NCBI RefSeq assembly: GCF_000224145.3
Contig: NC_020176.2
Span: 186,693 to 250,692, forward strand
Direction of reading: 5' to 3'
DNA: 64,000 nucleotides
DNA from: Ciona intestinalis
Taxonomy: Eukaryota > Chordata > Ascidiacea > Phlebobranchia > Cionidae
The stretch's first letter is position 1; each line of letters opens with the position of its first letter. The notes below the pieces were generated by a model, which was not told the origin of the DNA, made no database searches, and saw only the letters and a list, made by a program, of their open reading frames with translations. The position numbers and the translations under genes were made by a program. Shown here piece by piece: positions 36,936 to 49,955 of this stretch.

Positions 36936-39900
36936 ATGGCATTCAAGAAAGCGCGCGATCGGCAAATAGAAGGAATGACACAAGGTTTGTGACGTAATAA
37001 TAGTAATAGCTGTTACATAATAATGTTTATTGTCACAATTTAATACTCGTGTATTAAATATGAATCAATGCTCTATCAAAATAAGTAGGATTTTTTGTTG
37101 GTATGGCCTAGGAAATGTACATTTTTTAAATGTGGATTTTTATTGATTGTGGTGCTTGTAAAAGATAACCGTTTACCTGTTCCTGTCCTAACTAGGGATG
37201 CACTCGGTCAAATCCGGGCCCGGCCGGGTATCGCAATTACTCTGTCCGGGTAATTTTACCATTATTTTAGATATTCCTCCTTTAATAACCCCAGACTGCA
37301 GAGTATGGCAGGTGCACGCGCGATTTTTTTACAGACCTCTCGGTTATGCACGCCACAATTTGTCCTACGCACGCCAATTAATTAAACAAAGAAAAAAATA
37401 CGTATTAAATTAAGTAAGATTTCCTAACGTGGCTTGAAAATGTACATGCTTTGCACGCAGATTTTTAATGATAGCACGCGCGAACGCGAAAAATAACCGT
37501 CTTGCACGCGCGAGATCTCGTCAGGAACTGCCATACTTTGCAGACTGGTAATAACCCGTAAAAATGGTTTATACGGAGGGTTTTTTGTACATTTTATCGC
37601 TCCATTAATCCATGTTCATGCACAACAAAGCCTGACGAAACATTTCGTACTATGACGTAACAGTCATAGCTTTATTTTCGCGCTAAATAAACTGACCACA
37701 TTAATGTCTTTTGTACTTCGTAAAAGTTTTGCAGTATGGTCAAGAAAATCAACAATAAAGTCTCTCTTAGTAAAGACATCTTTTATTTGGTATTTTGAAC
37801 TAATAAAAATAGATACATTAGCAATGGTATATGAACATCTGTTTAGCAAAAAAATCCATGTGTAAATTGCCATTATGAGTAAATTATTAACGTGTGAATT
37901 GCTTTTATGTCGTTATTAATTGCCAGGTTCAAACAATCGCTATTATGATGCAATGAATCCACGTGTGAGTCCCTACTATTTCGTAATAAACATGCTGCTT
38001 GCTTTAGGAAAACATCGTATACAAATATAAATCACTGTTAGAAACGATTTAGGCCGTTTATTTCCGCAATATTTTGTTCTAGAAACCTACTAATTCCATA
38101 TGACAACCGCACACTCGCGCGAGCTCAACAAATGGCGCAAACGGCATAGCTATATCGGACACGAAGTGTATAAAACAGAACACCCGTATTATAACCACTG
38201 TCGTTGCACCGCAGGACGAGGATAAATATGCTAAGTTCATTTATTTAAAAGAAGATTGGTAATAATTGCATTAACATTAAAACCAAGAATATCCACCTCA
38301 TAATTGAACCAACAAAGGCTCATTGTTTGTTTGACACTTCCCATTGTTAACCAACAATGCCCGTCAAAACTTCCTGCAACAACAATTGTTGTTGAATTTG
38401 TTTGAAATAAACTCGCACCTTATATACCATGATGTTTACAAACCACCACCTTATGTGTTCATGTGTAAAAGGAAGGGACAGTGTGTTACAACGTAAGTGT
38501 CATATTGCACTGCATTTAGTCTGGTGCTGTGGTTCAGTGGTTACCGGGTTCTATACTGATAGTGCTAGGCATATGTGTCCTTGGGCAAGACAATAAACAG
38601 TAATTTCTTCAACCCAGTTACTATTAGGTCGTTTAAATTTTCGGCCATACAAAATATAAAAATCACACACTTAGTTAGATATCAGGTAACTTGTAAGCAG
38701 ACACAAGGTTATGAAACAGAACACCACTGTTATACGACTATTGTTGCCCTGCTATGAGAAGATAAAAACGTTACATACGTGGTAACTTGTAAGCGGACAC
38801 GAGGTGTATGAAACAGAACGCATGGCTGTAATGACTGTCCTTGCTCCACCTCGTGAAACTATAAAAGTTACATACATTCAACAATCAACATACACTTTAT
38901 TATTATTGGTACAATTGTAAATTTGGCCTCTGGTTTGAAGCATTTACCATTAATAATATATATGCTGTTGCTGCCATGGATAGTATAGGTATGAAAGAGA
39001 ACTTTTGGCAATGTTTTGTTTGTAATTGTAGGAAAAGACTAAAACAAAAATTGCCTGAGGAACTTTACATAAAAAGTTAAAACAAGTTTTTTTTCATTTA
39101 TATCATTATTTCTGGGCCCTCTGGCATGCCTCACTGTAGGACCGCACCTATATAGAATAATAACAATTTTAATAAACGTTTCATCTTTTTCCAGATGACG
39201 AGGGAAGATGGCACGACGATCATTTCTTCGTTTTTCTCGCCGACCCCCAGCCCGGGTTGATTGATAAAGTTAACGGAGGAAACGGTTAGAATGTTGTCTG
39301 TTGTTTAGTAAATATTAAATATATGGTTTGAATTCATAATAATAAACTTTAGCAAACAGATGCTAAAACTTTTGGCAAATTTTAGTTTTTTTCAGTTTTT
39401 TTTTTTACTTTAAGTGAAACTAACTTTTTAGTTTCTTAATTTAAAGAACTCCGTATTTATTTAACATTCATTCAACCCTAATTTATTTAAATGTTTCATC
39501 CATAAGTATATTTAACGAACAAAAATCGAGTGTAAATGTAACATAGGTTTTATAAAGGTTTTATAGAGTTAACAATTAGACCTCTTATATTGGATAACTA
39601 TTTGTGCAATTGTGTATTATAGTTAAAGATTTATTCAAACCAAATTTTTGAGTTCTATTGTAGACTATGGTTTCCCCTTTATTATTAGGTTACAATTAAC
39701 ATTTTGATTTAACAATTACTACAGGAAGCACTTGGGACGTAGAGATTAAACGAACGCACGACGCTGTTGAAGCTATAAATAAAATGAGACCAAAACCTAA
39801 GTTTGTTTGCATTGGTGGCGATCTAATTGATGCTTTTCCAGGTTTGTAGAATTACTATGATATGTTCAACTAAATAAATGTATAATCAATATTTCATGTA

Positions 39901-42593
39901 GTCTATTTTTTTCAATTTTAATTACTATGTCATATGTGCCAAACTTTTATAAATGAAGGGAGGAGTAGTTAGGCGCACAATCCTGAAACAATTTTCCCAT
40001 TTTGTATGGGTGAGGGCCGATGCCAATGCAGAGGTATTCCTTGGTACCTGGAATTTAAGCCAGAGTTGTCCCATTACCCCAACATAGTCACATACATAAA
40101 ATGGAGAATCCACAATCAAGTGTTACAAAACAAACAAAAAAAGTCCAAAAATGGTTTACTGAGATATATTTATTTATACTAAAATGGCATCATTGTCCAA
40201 TATTTAAATAGAATGTTTAACATAGAAATCTAACCAATAATATTTACAGGGGAGTCCTTAAGAGACCCTCAGGTCAGTGATCTCAAGTCAGCGTTTGCCG
40301 ATCTTGACCAAACAATACCCATTGTTGTTGTGAGTGGTAACCATGATGTGGGCAACGTACCAACCATGAAAACTATGTCCATGTATAACAATGATTTTGG
40401 GGAGGATTACTACAGCTTCTGGGTGGAGGGGGTGTTCTATATTGTTGTCAATAGTCAGTATATGTATAATGATTCAGAAACAAGAGAGCAATCGTCCAAT
40501 CAAGATTCATGGCTTAGAGCACAACTTGAAATGTAAGTTTTGTGTTTGGTGATTTTATAGTACTCAATGGTGTAGAATATGTTAAAAATGTTTGATAAAT
40601 TAAATATATGAGTTTAGATCTAATAGTGACATCAATATACCAACTTTGGCCTAATCTCTAAGTTTTTGTGTGCCTCGCTGTAGTGCCTCGCCCATGTAGA
40701 ATGGAACGTGCATATACAGTGTTTTGAAATGGGTCAACAGTTTGGTTAATGGGTGAAGTGAGATAAATCCTGGGTCTTATAGTGTGTCTCGCTGTAGTAC
40801 CTCACCCATTCATGATATAATGTGTATATTGACTTGATAAAAAAGATTTAAAATATAGTTTTTGTGCTAACAATTCTGAAATGTGTAATGTCTATGCCAT
40901 GCCCAAAACCCAAACACCTGGTGCCCACCATGCAATATTTATTCAAATAATTTAGTTTGAATAAAATATTCACTTTGTATTTTCCAAACCAATCTATTAT
41001 TCATGTTCTTGTCGCAAACTGAATGAATTTTATGATGAGCATGTTTGTATGGCAATGTTTTTGTATACAGAATAGTTTACATATTATTTATGTATGTGAG
41101 TTCAAAAATACTAAAATGCTCGTCTTGGTACCAGCACCATGGCATAGTGATGCCTTTAGTCAAGATGATATAGGCTATATAGGATGCTACCATTGTGGGC
41201 AAAGTTACATATGTGGTAACTTGAAGCGAGCACAAGATGTATAAAACAGAACAAGTGTTATAAGACTCGTTGCGCCTCCATGCGAGGATAAATAAGTTAC
41301 ATATGCAGTAACTCGTAAGCGGGCACAAGGTGTATAGAACAAAACACCGGTATTATAAGAACTACTTCGCCCTGTCACGGAAAGAAATTTACATCTATAA
41401 AAATACAACCCTTTAACTAACAATCAAATATCCTCCTCAGAGCTCGATTGAGTTCGTGCCAACACGTCGTCGTCTTCATGCACATCCCATTGTTTCTACA
41501 AGATCCCGATGAAGAGGATTCTTACTTTGCGATCCCGGGAGCAAAGAGGATGGACCTCCTCACCAGGTACTCAGATGCCGGTATTAAAATCGTGTTCTCT
41601 GGACATTATCATCGGAATGCGGGAGGATTCTGGAGGAATGAACGAGGAGATAAACAGGTTTGTTTCATATTGTATGATGCAATAAACCACCTGTTTTACA
41701 AGAACTTTCTATACTTCACTACTGACAGCCTTTGTTCATGTCATGATATGAATAACTCTTTAAAGAGGCATACCAACGAAAAATCAAAATTTGTGTGTTG
41801 ATAGATATGCTCAAATGTAACCTAAAACTACCATTAAAGTTTTAAAATGCAGAACAGCTTTTGAAAAAAATGTGTTTTAAAACCGCAAATTGGACCGCTG
41901 GAGTAAAAAAAAACTTTGATCATTTCTGGTTTCTATAATACTAAAAAAATCAAAATTTATTTCTAATTTAGTATAATGAATGCTTTTTCTTCAAAACTAT
42001 ATAAAAAAATTGTAAAACATAGACTTTCTTACATTTCATTTTCGATTGAACATAGCTACATAATATGCTGACTTAGCACTTTTTTCTTATTAGTTAATTT
42101 TTGTATTAAATTGGTTCTCACAAAATTAAAATTGCCAAAGGCGCCAAATCCTACTTATAACAAGTGTGAGAACTTATTATATACTTTGAATTTTATATTT
42201 TTCCACTTTAAGCCAAAGGTGTTCTGTCAATTTAGAAGCCCTGGAACGTCTCTTATACCTGAAAGCAATATCTTATGTCTTTAATACTTAGCTTATATGC
42301 TTGATGCTTAACTTATCATTCGTTAGTTTGATATAATAAATAATCTTCACTGCCTTCACACTGAACTTGAAATAGGTTTACGCCTTATCCTCTGAAGCCT
42401 GACAACAATGCTTTATACACCTTATAACTCAGCTTATATATTTCAACTTTAAAAGGTTGAAGTTGTCGTGTCTTCGGCCATCGGAGCACAGTTGGGAAAC
42501 GACGTCGCAGGTTTACGGGTTGTCAAGGTAACCGCTGATGACATCACACACACATATTACCCACTCGATGGTGTACCAGAGCGATTGGAATAG
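36936..42593 (+). CDS. CPPED1: CPPED1-like calcineurin-type phosphoesterase, copy 1, 6 exons, 297 aa
   Basis: Exons 36936-36984, 39195-39284, 39725-39841, 40250-40532, 41441-41657 and 42456-42593 sum to 894 nt with matching phases. CPPED1 is a cytosolic protein Ser/Thr phosphatase that, in mammals, acts on AKT. Metal-binding motifs are complete: [27 protein letters not shown], the His in [13 protein letters not shown], and [29 protein letters not shown] is a family signature. The length is close to human CPPED1 (314). The last exon ([11 protein letters not shown]) matches the family C-terminus. Intron 1 is unusually long at ~2.2 kb and holds a foldback element and SINEs; intron 4 holds SINEs. 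A paralogue with the same exon structure lies 7.4 kb downstream. Confidence 0.93.
37280..37562. mobile_element. Foldback (inverted-repeat) element in CPPED1-like intron 1
   Basis: AATAACCCCAGACTGCAGAG near 37287 is inverted at about 37525-37560 as CTTTGCAGACTGGTAATAAC. The arms continue with GTATGGCAG and CG-rich GCACGCGCGA sequence. A separate TAGGGATGCAC at about 37194 resembles a hAT terminus, but no matching right end is seen. Confidence 0.6.
38150..38250 (+). repeat. SINE tail fragment (CPPED1-like copy 1, intron 1)
   Basis: CACGAAGTGTATAAAACAGA, ACACCCGTATTATAACCACT and GACGAGGATAAA blocks. Confidence 0.65.
38520..38885 (+). repeat. Near-full SINE plus an extra tail (CPPED1-like copy 1, intron 1)
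   Basis: A tRNA-like start GTGCTGTGGTTCAGTGGTTA is followed by GTGTCCTTGGGCAAGACA, CTTCAACCCAGT, and two consecutive tails with the TATGAAACAGAACAC core. Confidence 0.75.
41130..41405 (+). repeat. Two SINE tails in CPPED1-like copy 1, intron 4
   Basis: ACATATGTGGTAACTTG and then ACATATGCAGTAACTCGTAA begin consecutive tail copies. The second ends about 35 nt before the exon 5 acceptor. Confidence 0.7.
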
Positions 42594-43745
42594 ATGCTAC
42601 CCACCGCAGTGACACAGTAGATCTTTAATTAAGACATAATTGTCACATTAGGAATCCAAACTTTTTAAATATTGCTGTTCCGTTGCACTCCCTTCAATAT
42701 TTCGCCCAATTTCTTCATTGTTTTCCGAACAATTCACTTTTATGATGTCATAATACCTAAGAGCTTTTTGCAGATGTTTTGAACACCAAACGAACCGATG
42801 CTATAACCTGTCGCTTACCTTGTAATATTTTCTGTAAACGAACTTTCAATTTTTATATTAGGTATCCACGTTTACCAAACTCTGTTTATAACTCAAGTTA
42901 TCGCCTTTAACTGCCGAGTGATTCAAAGCTTCTGCATTAATTCCACCATAAAGATCACATTAAGAACAATCGATATTAGAACTGTGAACATTTTCCCCCA
43001 CCTCACCCGCTTTGACCAAATCTTCAAAAGTTTTTAACATTTTTATTGTTTGTGCAATTTCTTTTATGTGGTTCCTACCTACCAGTAACTGAACCATTCA
43101 ATCTAACTCGTTATTTTTCTTCAAATAATGAATTGTTCTTCAAGTTGTATTTTAAGTTGGTGGGACAATGTTGTATTTGTTGGGGGTGTGGGTGCTTTAT
43201 AATAATAATGTTTATCCTAGAATTAACATACGTTAGTTGTGCCTCAGTGTGAGGCAGTGCTTCTCAACCCCTGGGTCACCATTTGATTTGGTTGGGTCGT
43301 CTACTACAGTGGTTCACAACCTTTTAAATGTAATTTAAAAAAAGAATTTTTTTTGTTTAAAAAAAGTTGAAATGTAATTTTAGAAATTGGGTCACCAAAG
43401 CTTTGTTATGAATTTATGTTAAATGAAAGGTTTGCCCAAAAAAGGTTGAAAAGCACTGGTGTAGAATTTAAAAAGTAACATCACATTTAAACCTGGTATT
43501 TTATGCACTTTGCCCCCACATCATTCTAAACCTTATTCTTCATAAATTGACAACTGCCTCTGTTTCGTTCGTTTACAGCTTTTGTTGTATTCGCTGTTTT
43601 CTTGCACTCTGTAACCTCATTGAGCTTATTGTGATGTCATAACCCACACCCCCAACACCCATTGTATGTTAATGAATTAGAATTATGATAGAATATTTAC
43701 TTGTTTCATTAGGTCTGTTGGTATGTCTAAATTTTCTGAATTAAA
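42594..43745. other. Intergenic region, CPPED1-like copy 1 to ZGPAT
   Basis: AT-rich 3' flank and the 5' flank of ZGPAT. Apart from the hAT-like element at 43255-43459, I see no exon, RNA gene or promoter motif. Confidence 0.45.
43255..43459. mobile_element. hAT-like MITE
   Basis: Inverted ends CAGTGCTTCTCAACC (left) and GGTTGAAAAGCACTG (right) are typical of hAT elements. An internal CAGTGGTTCACAACCTTTT repeats the left end. The ~205 bp element has no transposase. The flanking 8 bp (GTGTGAGG/GTGTAGAA) match only partly, so the insertion is old. Confidence 0.8.
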
Positions 43746-46700
43746 ATGGATGACATGAAAACAACTCTGGATACTTATAGAAATCAACTATCCCAGGTTA
43801 GAAATTAAATATGTTTGTTTAAATAGTAGTTTTGTTGTTCATTTGTTTGGTTATTGACTCGACATTGAGCTTAGGTGTATGAACACATCATGTGTGTCTG
43901 GTGTATAATAAGATAATAACAACTTTTATTGGTCTCTTTGATTACGGTAGCGAAGATTTAAAAATATTTTAAACGAAAAGACAGGATATAGCGACAAAAC
44001 AACAGTTGTTAAAACACTCTTACAGTTAAAAACATATTTACATTTTTTGGAAGAAAATAAGCGTGGTCGCTACACCCAAGATACCCATGTTATAACTCGA
44101 CAGTGAGCATAAGGTTTTGCAGATTAACGCAGCGATCGAATCCGGCCAAGAAGACGCGGACTTGATTGTTCTACGCGATGACATCACAAACCTCATCTCG
44201 CTTACAGAGGAAAGTTTGTTGGCATACGAGAAGAGCCAGTTGATGGCGCTGTTGGGCAATGAAGACAATCAGGTGATTGTTACATCATTGCTTGTAGTTA
44301 ACTTACAAAAAAACTGTTTAAATTAATATTTTTAACCTCTTGTAGGTTGCTGCTTTATTATTAATAATTTAAACAAACCATTGGTGACCATCGGGTTGGA
44401 GAAATTACTGCCTTGCCCAAAGACAGTATCCCTTATATATCTTATTCTTAGCATGTTATTATGATTTTGACTGTTCATTATGAAGAATCAATGTAAACTA
44501 TTTATCCCCGCATAGCGGGGGCAACGACAGTCGTTATAACTAGATGTTTTATTTCACTCACCTCCTGCAAGCCTACCATGTGACTTTGTGGGTGATGGTT
44601 TTTTTGAATGCCTGACAATTTGGACAACCCGTTGGTGACCACTGGTTTAACATTACTTTTATGTGTGTTGCCCCAGGACACATAATAAACGTTATTACGA
44701 CATCATAATTGTGTTTCAGGAACAACCATCCTCCAGTAACCAAACACCTCCACCTAGTGACAGGATTGACGAACAACTCGCTTGTTTTTATGCCGATGAA
44801 ACTTCCGTCTCCACAGACAATAAACCTGAACTAAGTTTGAAAATTTCCGCCGGAAGATCTGTTTTAAACGAAGCGTTTTTGTCGACAATAGAAGATTGTG
44901 ATGACATAAGTGGTGTCAAGTGTCGTGCTCCTTATACCACCGAGTGGTCAGGTTGTCACTACCATAACGCGATGATAATGAATGTTGTCAACGACCATCA
45001 AGAACTGGAGGGAAAATTCCCCGATGACATCATAGTGAAAGTTTTGTTCCTGAATCCAACAATGGCATCTATGATGTCATGTCCTTATTATCTTGAAGAT
45101 AAGTGCAGGTTTGTTACATCATAATTGGTTATATTCTATGTGGGTCAGGTCCTGCAGCGTAGCAAGTCATGGTACCTGAAATTTAAGTCAGAATTAGCCC
45201 ATTTACCCTAACTTATTTAACACTGTATAAGATGAAACTCGGGCATTTTGTATACAACCTCATAAAAGTACATCATGTCTAATTCTCAATAAAACCCCAG
45301 ATATTGGAACGATGATTTTATACATTTATACAACCCCATATAGATAGGTGCATACATCATATAAACCCTCAATTTATACTGTCGTTGTACCGACAATCCA
45401 ATCATCATATATAAATGCTCAATATATATACATACCTAATATCTAATTCTTAATTACACCCCAGATATTCGAATGATGATTGTAAATATTCCCACGGCTG
45501 TTACGTCAGCTTGTACACACTCCATCCGTTCCACCAACCAGATTTTAATAATTTTACTCCTGGTTCATCTTGCCTCGCTAAACAACAAGATGGGACGTGG
45601 GGATCTGCCACCCTCGACGTGGTGCATGAGGACCTCAACTATACAGTCAAGTAAGCCTCCTAAACATTCATTGCCGTATTATGGCTTTCCAGATTGGAAA
45701 AGTGATTTTGCAAGTAGATTACTTATTAAGATTTTTTGGCACACTTTTTCGTGTAAAAAATGCAAAGGTTTAATACAGAAGTTTTGATTATAATCCTGTG
45801 CAGTGGATTTTTTACAAATTAGCAAAATTGTGTTGTTATTTGTAAAAAAAAAGGAAAACCTCTTTTTGTGTCATAATATGTTTTTTTATATTATTTCTGT
45901 TTTCTATGTTCTTCAGGTTCCAACATAGAAATCTCACTCTTAACCTCGGTATCGATGAAATATTACCGACTCATCATGACAACGAGGATTCCGAGTCATC
46001 GGATGATGATGATGATGTCATAATCGTTCCTGGTGATGTCACAATCACAGGTCTTTTTAATAATCGATATTGTCGGTGTATGATTGAATGTAATTTATTT
46101 ATTCTTGTGTAGCGGGGCAACAACGTTCATTTTAACACGTTCTGTTTCGTACTCCTCATGCTCGCTTTCAACCTGGTTACGAGTTACCACGTATGTAACT
46201 TTGTGGCTGATTGCTTTTCTTTATTATTAATAATTTAAACAAACAATTGGTGACCATCGGGTTGGAGAAATTACTGCCTTGCCCAAGGACACACACCCAT
46301 AATTGCAGCAGCATCAGACCTTAACTTGTCATAAACCCTATTATGATGTCATAACAGCGAAAGGAATTGACTCATCTACGTTCGGAGCATGGGAGCAACA
46401 CACGAGGGGGTTTGGATCAAAGATATTGATGAAACTTGGGTAACATAAATATCATATATAATAAAACTAATGGAGAAAATAATTTTTGTTCTGAGAGCAA
46501 ATTAAACTGTGTTTTACAGGGTGTTCACTTTTGCATTCAACAGCCATGCGTTCAATAAATCATTTTGTTTTACTGTTTTGTTGTTAATTCACTATGTTAA
46601 TGTGTTTTTTGTGCATATTATATCTCAACGTGTATGTTATACTATGTTTATACAAACTTCAGGTATAAGATGGGTGAAGGTTTGGGCACCGGGGGGCAGG

Positions 46701-47590
46701 GGAGAGTTGATCCTGTCCAAGTAGAAGTGTTGCCAGTTGGAAAATCATTAGATCATTGCATGAAGATTAAAGAAAAACGCCGGGCAGCACTGGTAAGATA
46801 ATTTTGTCTGGTTTAAAGTCCAAAATGTTTTGAAAAGTTTTCAAAAGGTAGTAGACAATTTTTGTGAAACGTTTTTGATTGAATGAATGTAATTTATTCA
46901 TCTTTAAAAACTGCTGCAGTTGAAGTGTGAAAAGGAATTATACTGAGCTTTGTTGATAGCAATTTCCAACTTAGCAAAGAGAATAAGGTGCCTTGTGTCA
47001 CCTGTGAATGTAACTTATTTATCCACACCCAAGGGACAAAGACAATCGCCATAACAAGGGTGTTCTATTTCCTAAAATTTGTTTTCCAGGACAAAAACCT
47101 TAAGAAGGTGAATCCCCCAAACCGACACCGACCTGGGATGTTCAACTTTTTAAACAAAGCACTCGGTGACAAAAAGAAAACACCAACAAAACCAAAGTTT
47201 CAACTACAAGAAGCAGTGAAGGTTAAAGATTTAAATAATCGAACAATTTCAAGGAAAATGAATCAAGAACTCGTGAAAAATGAATCGAAAATCAAACAAG
47301 TTCAATCAAGGGTGAAAAAGTTAAAAGAATCAGTGGCAAGAAACAGGGAGAGGTGGGAATGGTTGTTGTTTGGGCTTTGTGAGATCATCCACTGAAACTA
47401 TGGGTGGAAAGGTTAAAGCTAAAGCCTAACATAAAGTAAAGGAATGTTCCATATGATCTGATCCTAACAGAATAGAATATTTTTACTTAAAAAAACAATT
47501 TTTGTTAAAAAAATACTACTTGGCACTTAATGACTTTTATTCATATTTTACTTTATGTATATTTTTCGTTCAGTTAAAAACATAATGGCC

Positions 47591-47623
<33 letters not shown>

Positions 47624-49355
47624 GACACAATCGTCTTCATTTCAAAAATACATATATCTATAACTGTGTAAGGTGGGTGCCCATAAACCCACACCATGCA
47701 CCACACAACACACAACATTGTGCAGATTGAAAACGTTTGCTATTTGTGTAGAAGAGGGGTTATATACATGTATATATATATACAACACAATCGTCTTCAT
47801 TTTAAAAAAGTAATCACTAAATACTTTTTTAGAAACCCGAGTGTTGCCAAAAAACTTCAAGTGAAACTAAATNNNNNNNNNNNNNNNNNNNNNNNNNNNN
47901 NNNNNNNNNNNNNNNNNNNNNNTTCTGTTCTTGTTAATAAAAAAATATCACATGTTTTTTTTAAATTAAAACAAACAAATTTATGTTGATGAAATACATC
48001 TCTTATGTCTGTTATATAATTTAATATAACTTATATACATTTATAAAGATTTTATATACTTACTTTTTGTTAATCAAATATTTAACTTCAGGTATAAGAT
48101 GGGTGAAGGTTTGGGCACCAGGGGGCAGGGGAGAGTTGATCCTGTCCAAGTAGAAGTGTTGCCAGTTGGAAAATCATTAGATCATTGCATGAGGATTAAA
48201 GAAAAAAGACGGGCAGCACTGGTAATTAGTTTTGTCTGTTTTGTAAAAAGTTTTAAACAAAGTAATTTGTTTATCTTTAAAAACTGCTGCAGTTGAAGTG
48301 TAAAAGATATAGTGGGCCTTGTGCTCAGTGCCAAGTTGATAGTGATATTCAACTTAGTAGCAAGCATGGGGTGCCTTGTTTTATTTACAGTTGTGAATTT
48401 ACCTGGTTCATTCTCGCGTCGTGGGGTAACAACAGTGGTTATACCACAATGAGTGTTTTTCTTAAAATTTGTTTTCCAGGACAAAAACCTTAAGAAGGTG
48501 AATCTCCCTAACCGACACCGACCTGGGATGTTCAACTTTTTAAACAAAGCACTCGGTGACAAAAAGAAAACGCCAACAAAACCAAAGTTTCAACTACAAG
48601 AAGCAGTGAAGGTTAAAGATTTAAATAATCGAACAATTTCAAGGAAAATAAATCAAGAACTTGTGAAAAATGAATCGAAAATCAAACAAGTTCAATCAAG
48701 GGTGAAAAAGTTAAAAGAATCAGTGGCAAGAAACAGGGAGAGGTGGGAATGGTTGTTGTTTAGGTTTTGTGAGATCATCCACTGAAACTATGGGTGGAAA
48801 GGTTAAAGCTAAAGCCTAACATAAAGTAAAGGAATGTTCCATATGATCTGATCCTAACAGAATAGAATATTTTTACTTAAAAAAATAATTTTTGTTAAAA
48901 AAATACTACTTGGCACTTAATGACTTTTATTCATATTTTACTTTATGTATATTTTTCGTTCAGTTAAAAACATAATGGCCTATATGTATATATATATATA
49001 TATATGACACAATCGTCTTCATTTCAAAAATATATATATATATAACTGTGTAAGGTGGGTGCCCATAAACCCACACCATGCACCACACAACACACAACAT
49101 TGTGCAGATTGAAAACGTTTGCTATTTGTGTAGAAGAGGGGTTATATACATGTATATATATATATATAACACAATCGTCTTCATTTTAAAAAAGTAATCA
49201 CCAAATACTTTTTTAGAAACCCGAGTGTTGCCAAAAAACTTCAAGTGAAACTAAATGAAGCAATGTTGGAATTGAAGTCAATTAAAACTGAGAACACTGC
49301 AATAGAACAACAACAAAAGCGCGCGGCTACACATAGAAAAATGGCGGAATTTTAA
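43746..49355 (+). CDS. ZGPAT: ZGPAT-like protein: CCCH zinc finger, Tudor-like and G-patch domains, 507 aa
   Basis: Exons 43746-43796, 44123-44272, 44720-45108, 45465-45650, 45917-46050 and 46358-46439 are followed by three terminal exons that exist twice. Set B (48092-48221, 48480-48742, 49217-49355) completes the frame, with a total of 1,524 nt and matching phases. ZGPAT is a nuclear transcriptional repressor and splicing-linked G-patch protein in mammals. The acidic N-terminal half is followed by CPYYLEDKCRYSNDDCKYSH, a CCCH finger, at about residue 190. A Tudor-like segment follows (GSSCLAKQQDGTWGSATLDV). An acidic DDDDDVIIVPGDV stretch comes next, then the G-patch GFGSKILMKLGYKMGEGLGT. 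The C-terminus is a lysine-rich coiled coil. The length matches vertebrate ZGPAT (about 510-530). Confidence 0.93.
44495..44690 (-). repeat. SINE copy (ZGPAT intron 2)
   Basis: Reverse-oriented tail TATTTATCCCCGCATAGCGG, CAGTCGTTATAACTAGATG, and body TTGGACAACCCGTTGGTGAC, ending near the exon 3 acceptor. Confidence 0.7.
45283..45345 (+). repeat. Decayed copy of the ZGPAT intron 3/exon 4 boundary
   Basis: CCCCAGATATTGGAACGATG at about 45294 mirrors the true acceptor and exon 4 start at 45460 (CCCCAGATATTCGAATGATG). The preceding TCTAATTCT is also shared. The copy breaks the CCCH-finger frame, so it is a pseudo-exon. Confidence 0.7.
46082..46320 (-). repeat. SINE copy (ZGPAT intron 5)
   Basis: GTAATTTATTTATTCTTGTG tail, CTGTTTCGTACTCCTCATGC core, and CCATCGGGTTGGAGAAATTA body in reverse orientation. 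It shares a variant body with 44340-44420. Confidence 0.7.
46663..47872 (+). pseudogene. Set A of ZGPAT terminal exons 7-9, cut off by an N gap
   Basis: Exon 7 (46663-46792), exon 8 (47090-47352) and the start of exon 9 (47833-47872) duplicate set B almost exactly. They differ at a handful of coding bases. Intron 8 is near-identical, but intron 7 has diverged by indels. Exon 9 runs into the gap 47873-47922 after 40 nt. This could be the other haplotype or a real tandem duplicate, so 'pseudogene' is only a label for an incomplete second copy. Confidence 0.8.
47590..47790. repeat. TA microsatellites in the duplicated ZGPAT intron 8
   Basis: (TA)n runs occur at about 47597-47626 and 47768-47782. 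The matching runs in set B (about 48985-49005, 49037-49045, 49155-49170) have different lengths. Confidence 0.8.
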
Positions 49356-49955
49356 TTTTATTATATTTTATAATATTTCTAGTAAATACACTAAAAAACA
49401 TTTAGAAAAACCACAGTGGGTTGTAGAGATTGTTGTTAAGCGTCATGTTCGTGGATACACCCACTATGGTGGCAGTGTCGAGACTTGAACCTGTAAACTC
49501 TGGGGTACGGGCTGGGCAAATATAGGTCTGGACTCAGGGTTGTATAAGGTTTTCAACTTTTCAAGGAGGGTTTAAGAACTGTCATATGAGATATGACTAA
49601 ACATGTTTTTCTTAGCAAACATACACGTCAAAAGGGGGGAATTTGAAAGTGACCCTTTATTGAATAGAGTAATTAAATGCTCGCTTTAAAATATAATAAT
49701 TTTTTTTTCTACTACGATATCAGATTAGTTAAAACAACAAAGAGAAGAGAATTAACAACAGTCGTTAAACACACAACTTTTAAGTTAGGGTACTATCAAG
49801 TGTAAAAAATCTAAACAAAGTGCTGGCTTTATACATCTCAGGTTCACTGAAAAATGTTTTATACTTTTTCTCTATTGAGTTTTTGCTTAGGTGATTCCCC
49901 TAACGAAAAACGTCTGTATTTTAATGACGTCATTATTGATTTTATAAACGTGAAG
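49356..49955. other. Intergenic region, ZGPAT to CPPED1-like copy 2
   Basis: It contains a minus-oriented SINE fragment at about 49415-49515 and a family D fragment at 49700-49800. A possible acceptor TTTTTGCTTAG at 49881-49891 is followed by an open frame into the copy 2 start codon. It may be a 5' UTR or trans-splice acceptor. Confidence 0.45.

Noticed and set aside
43255..43459. Possible structured RNA because of inverted ends
   Set aside because: The ends match hAT terminal repeats, and an internal copy of the end is present, so a transposon remnant is the simpler reading.
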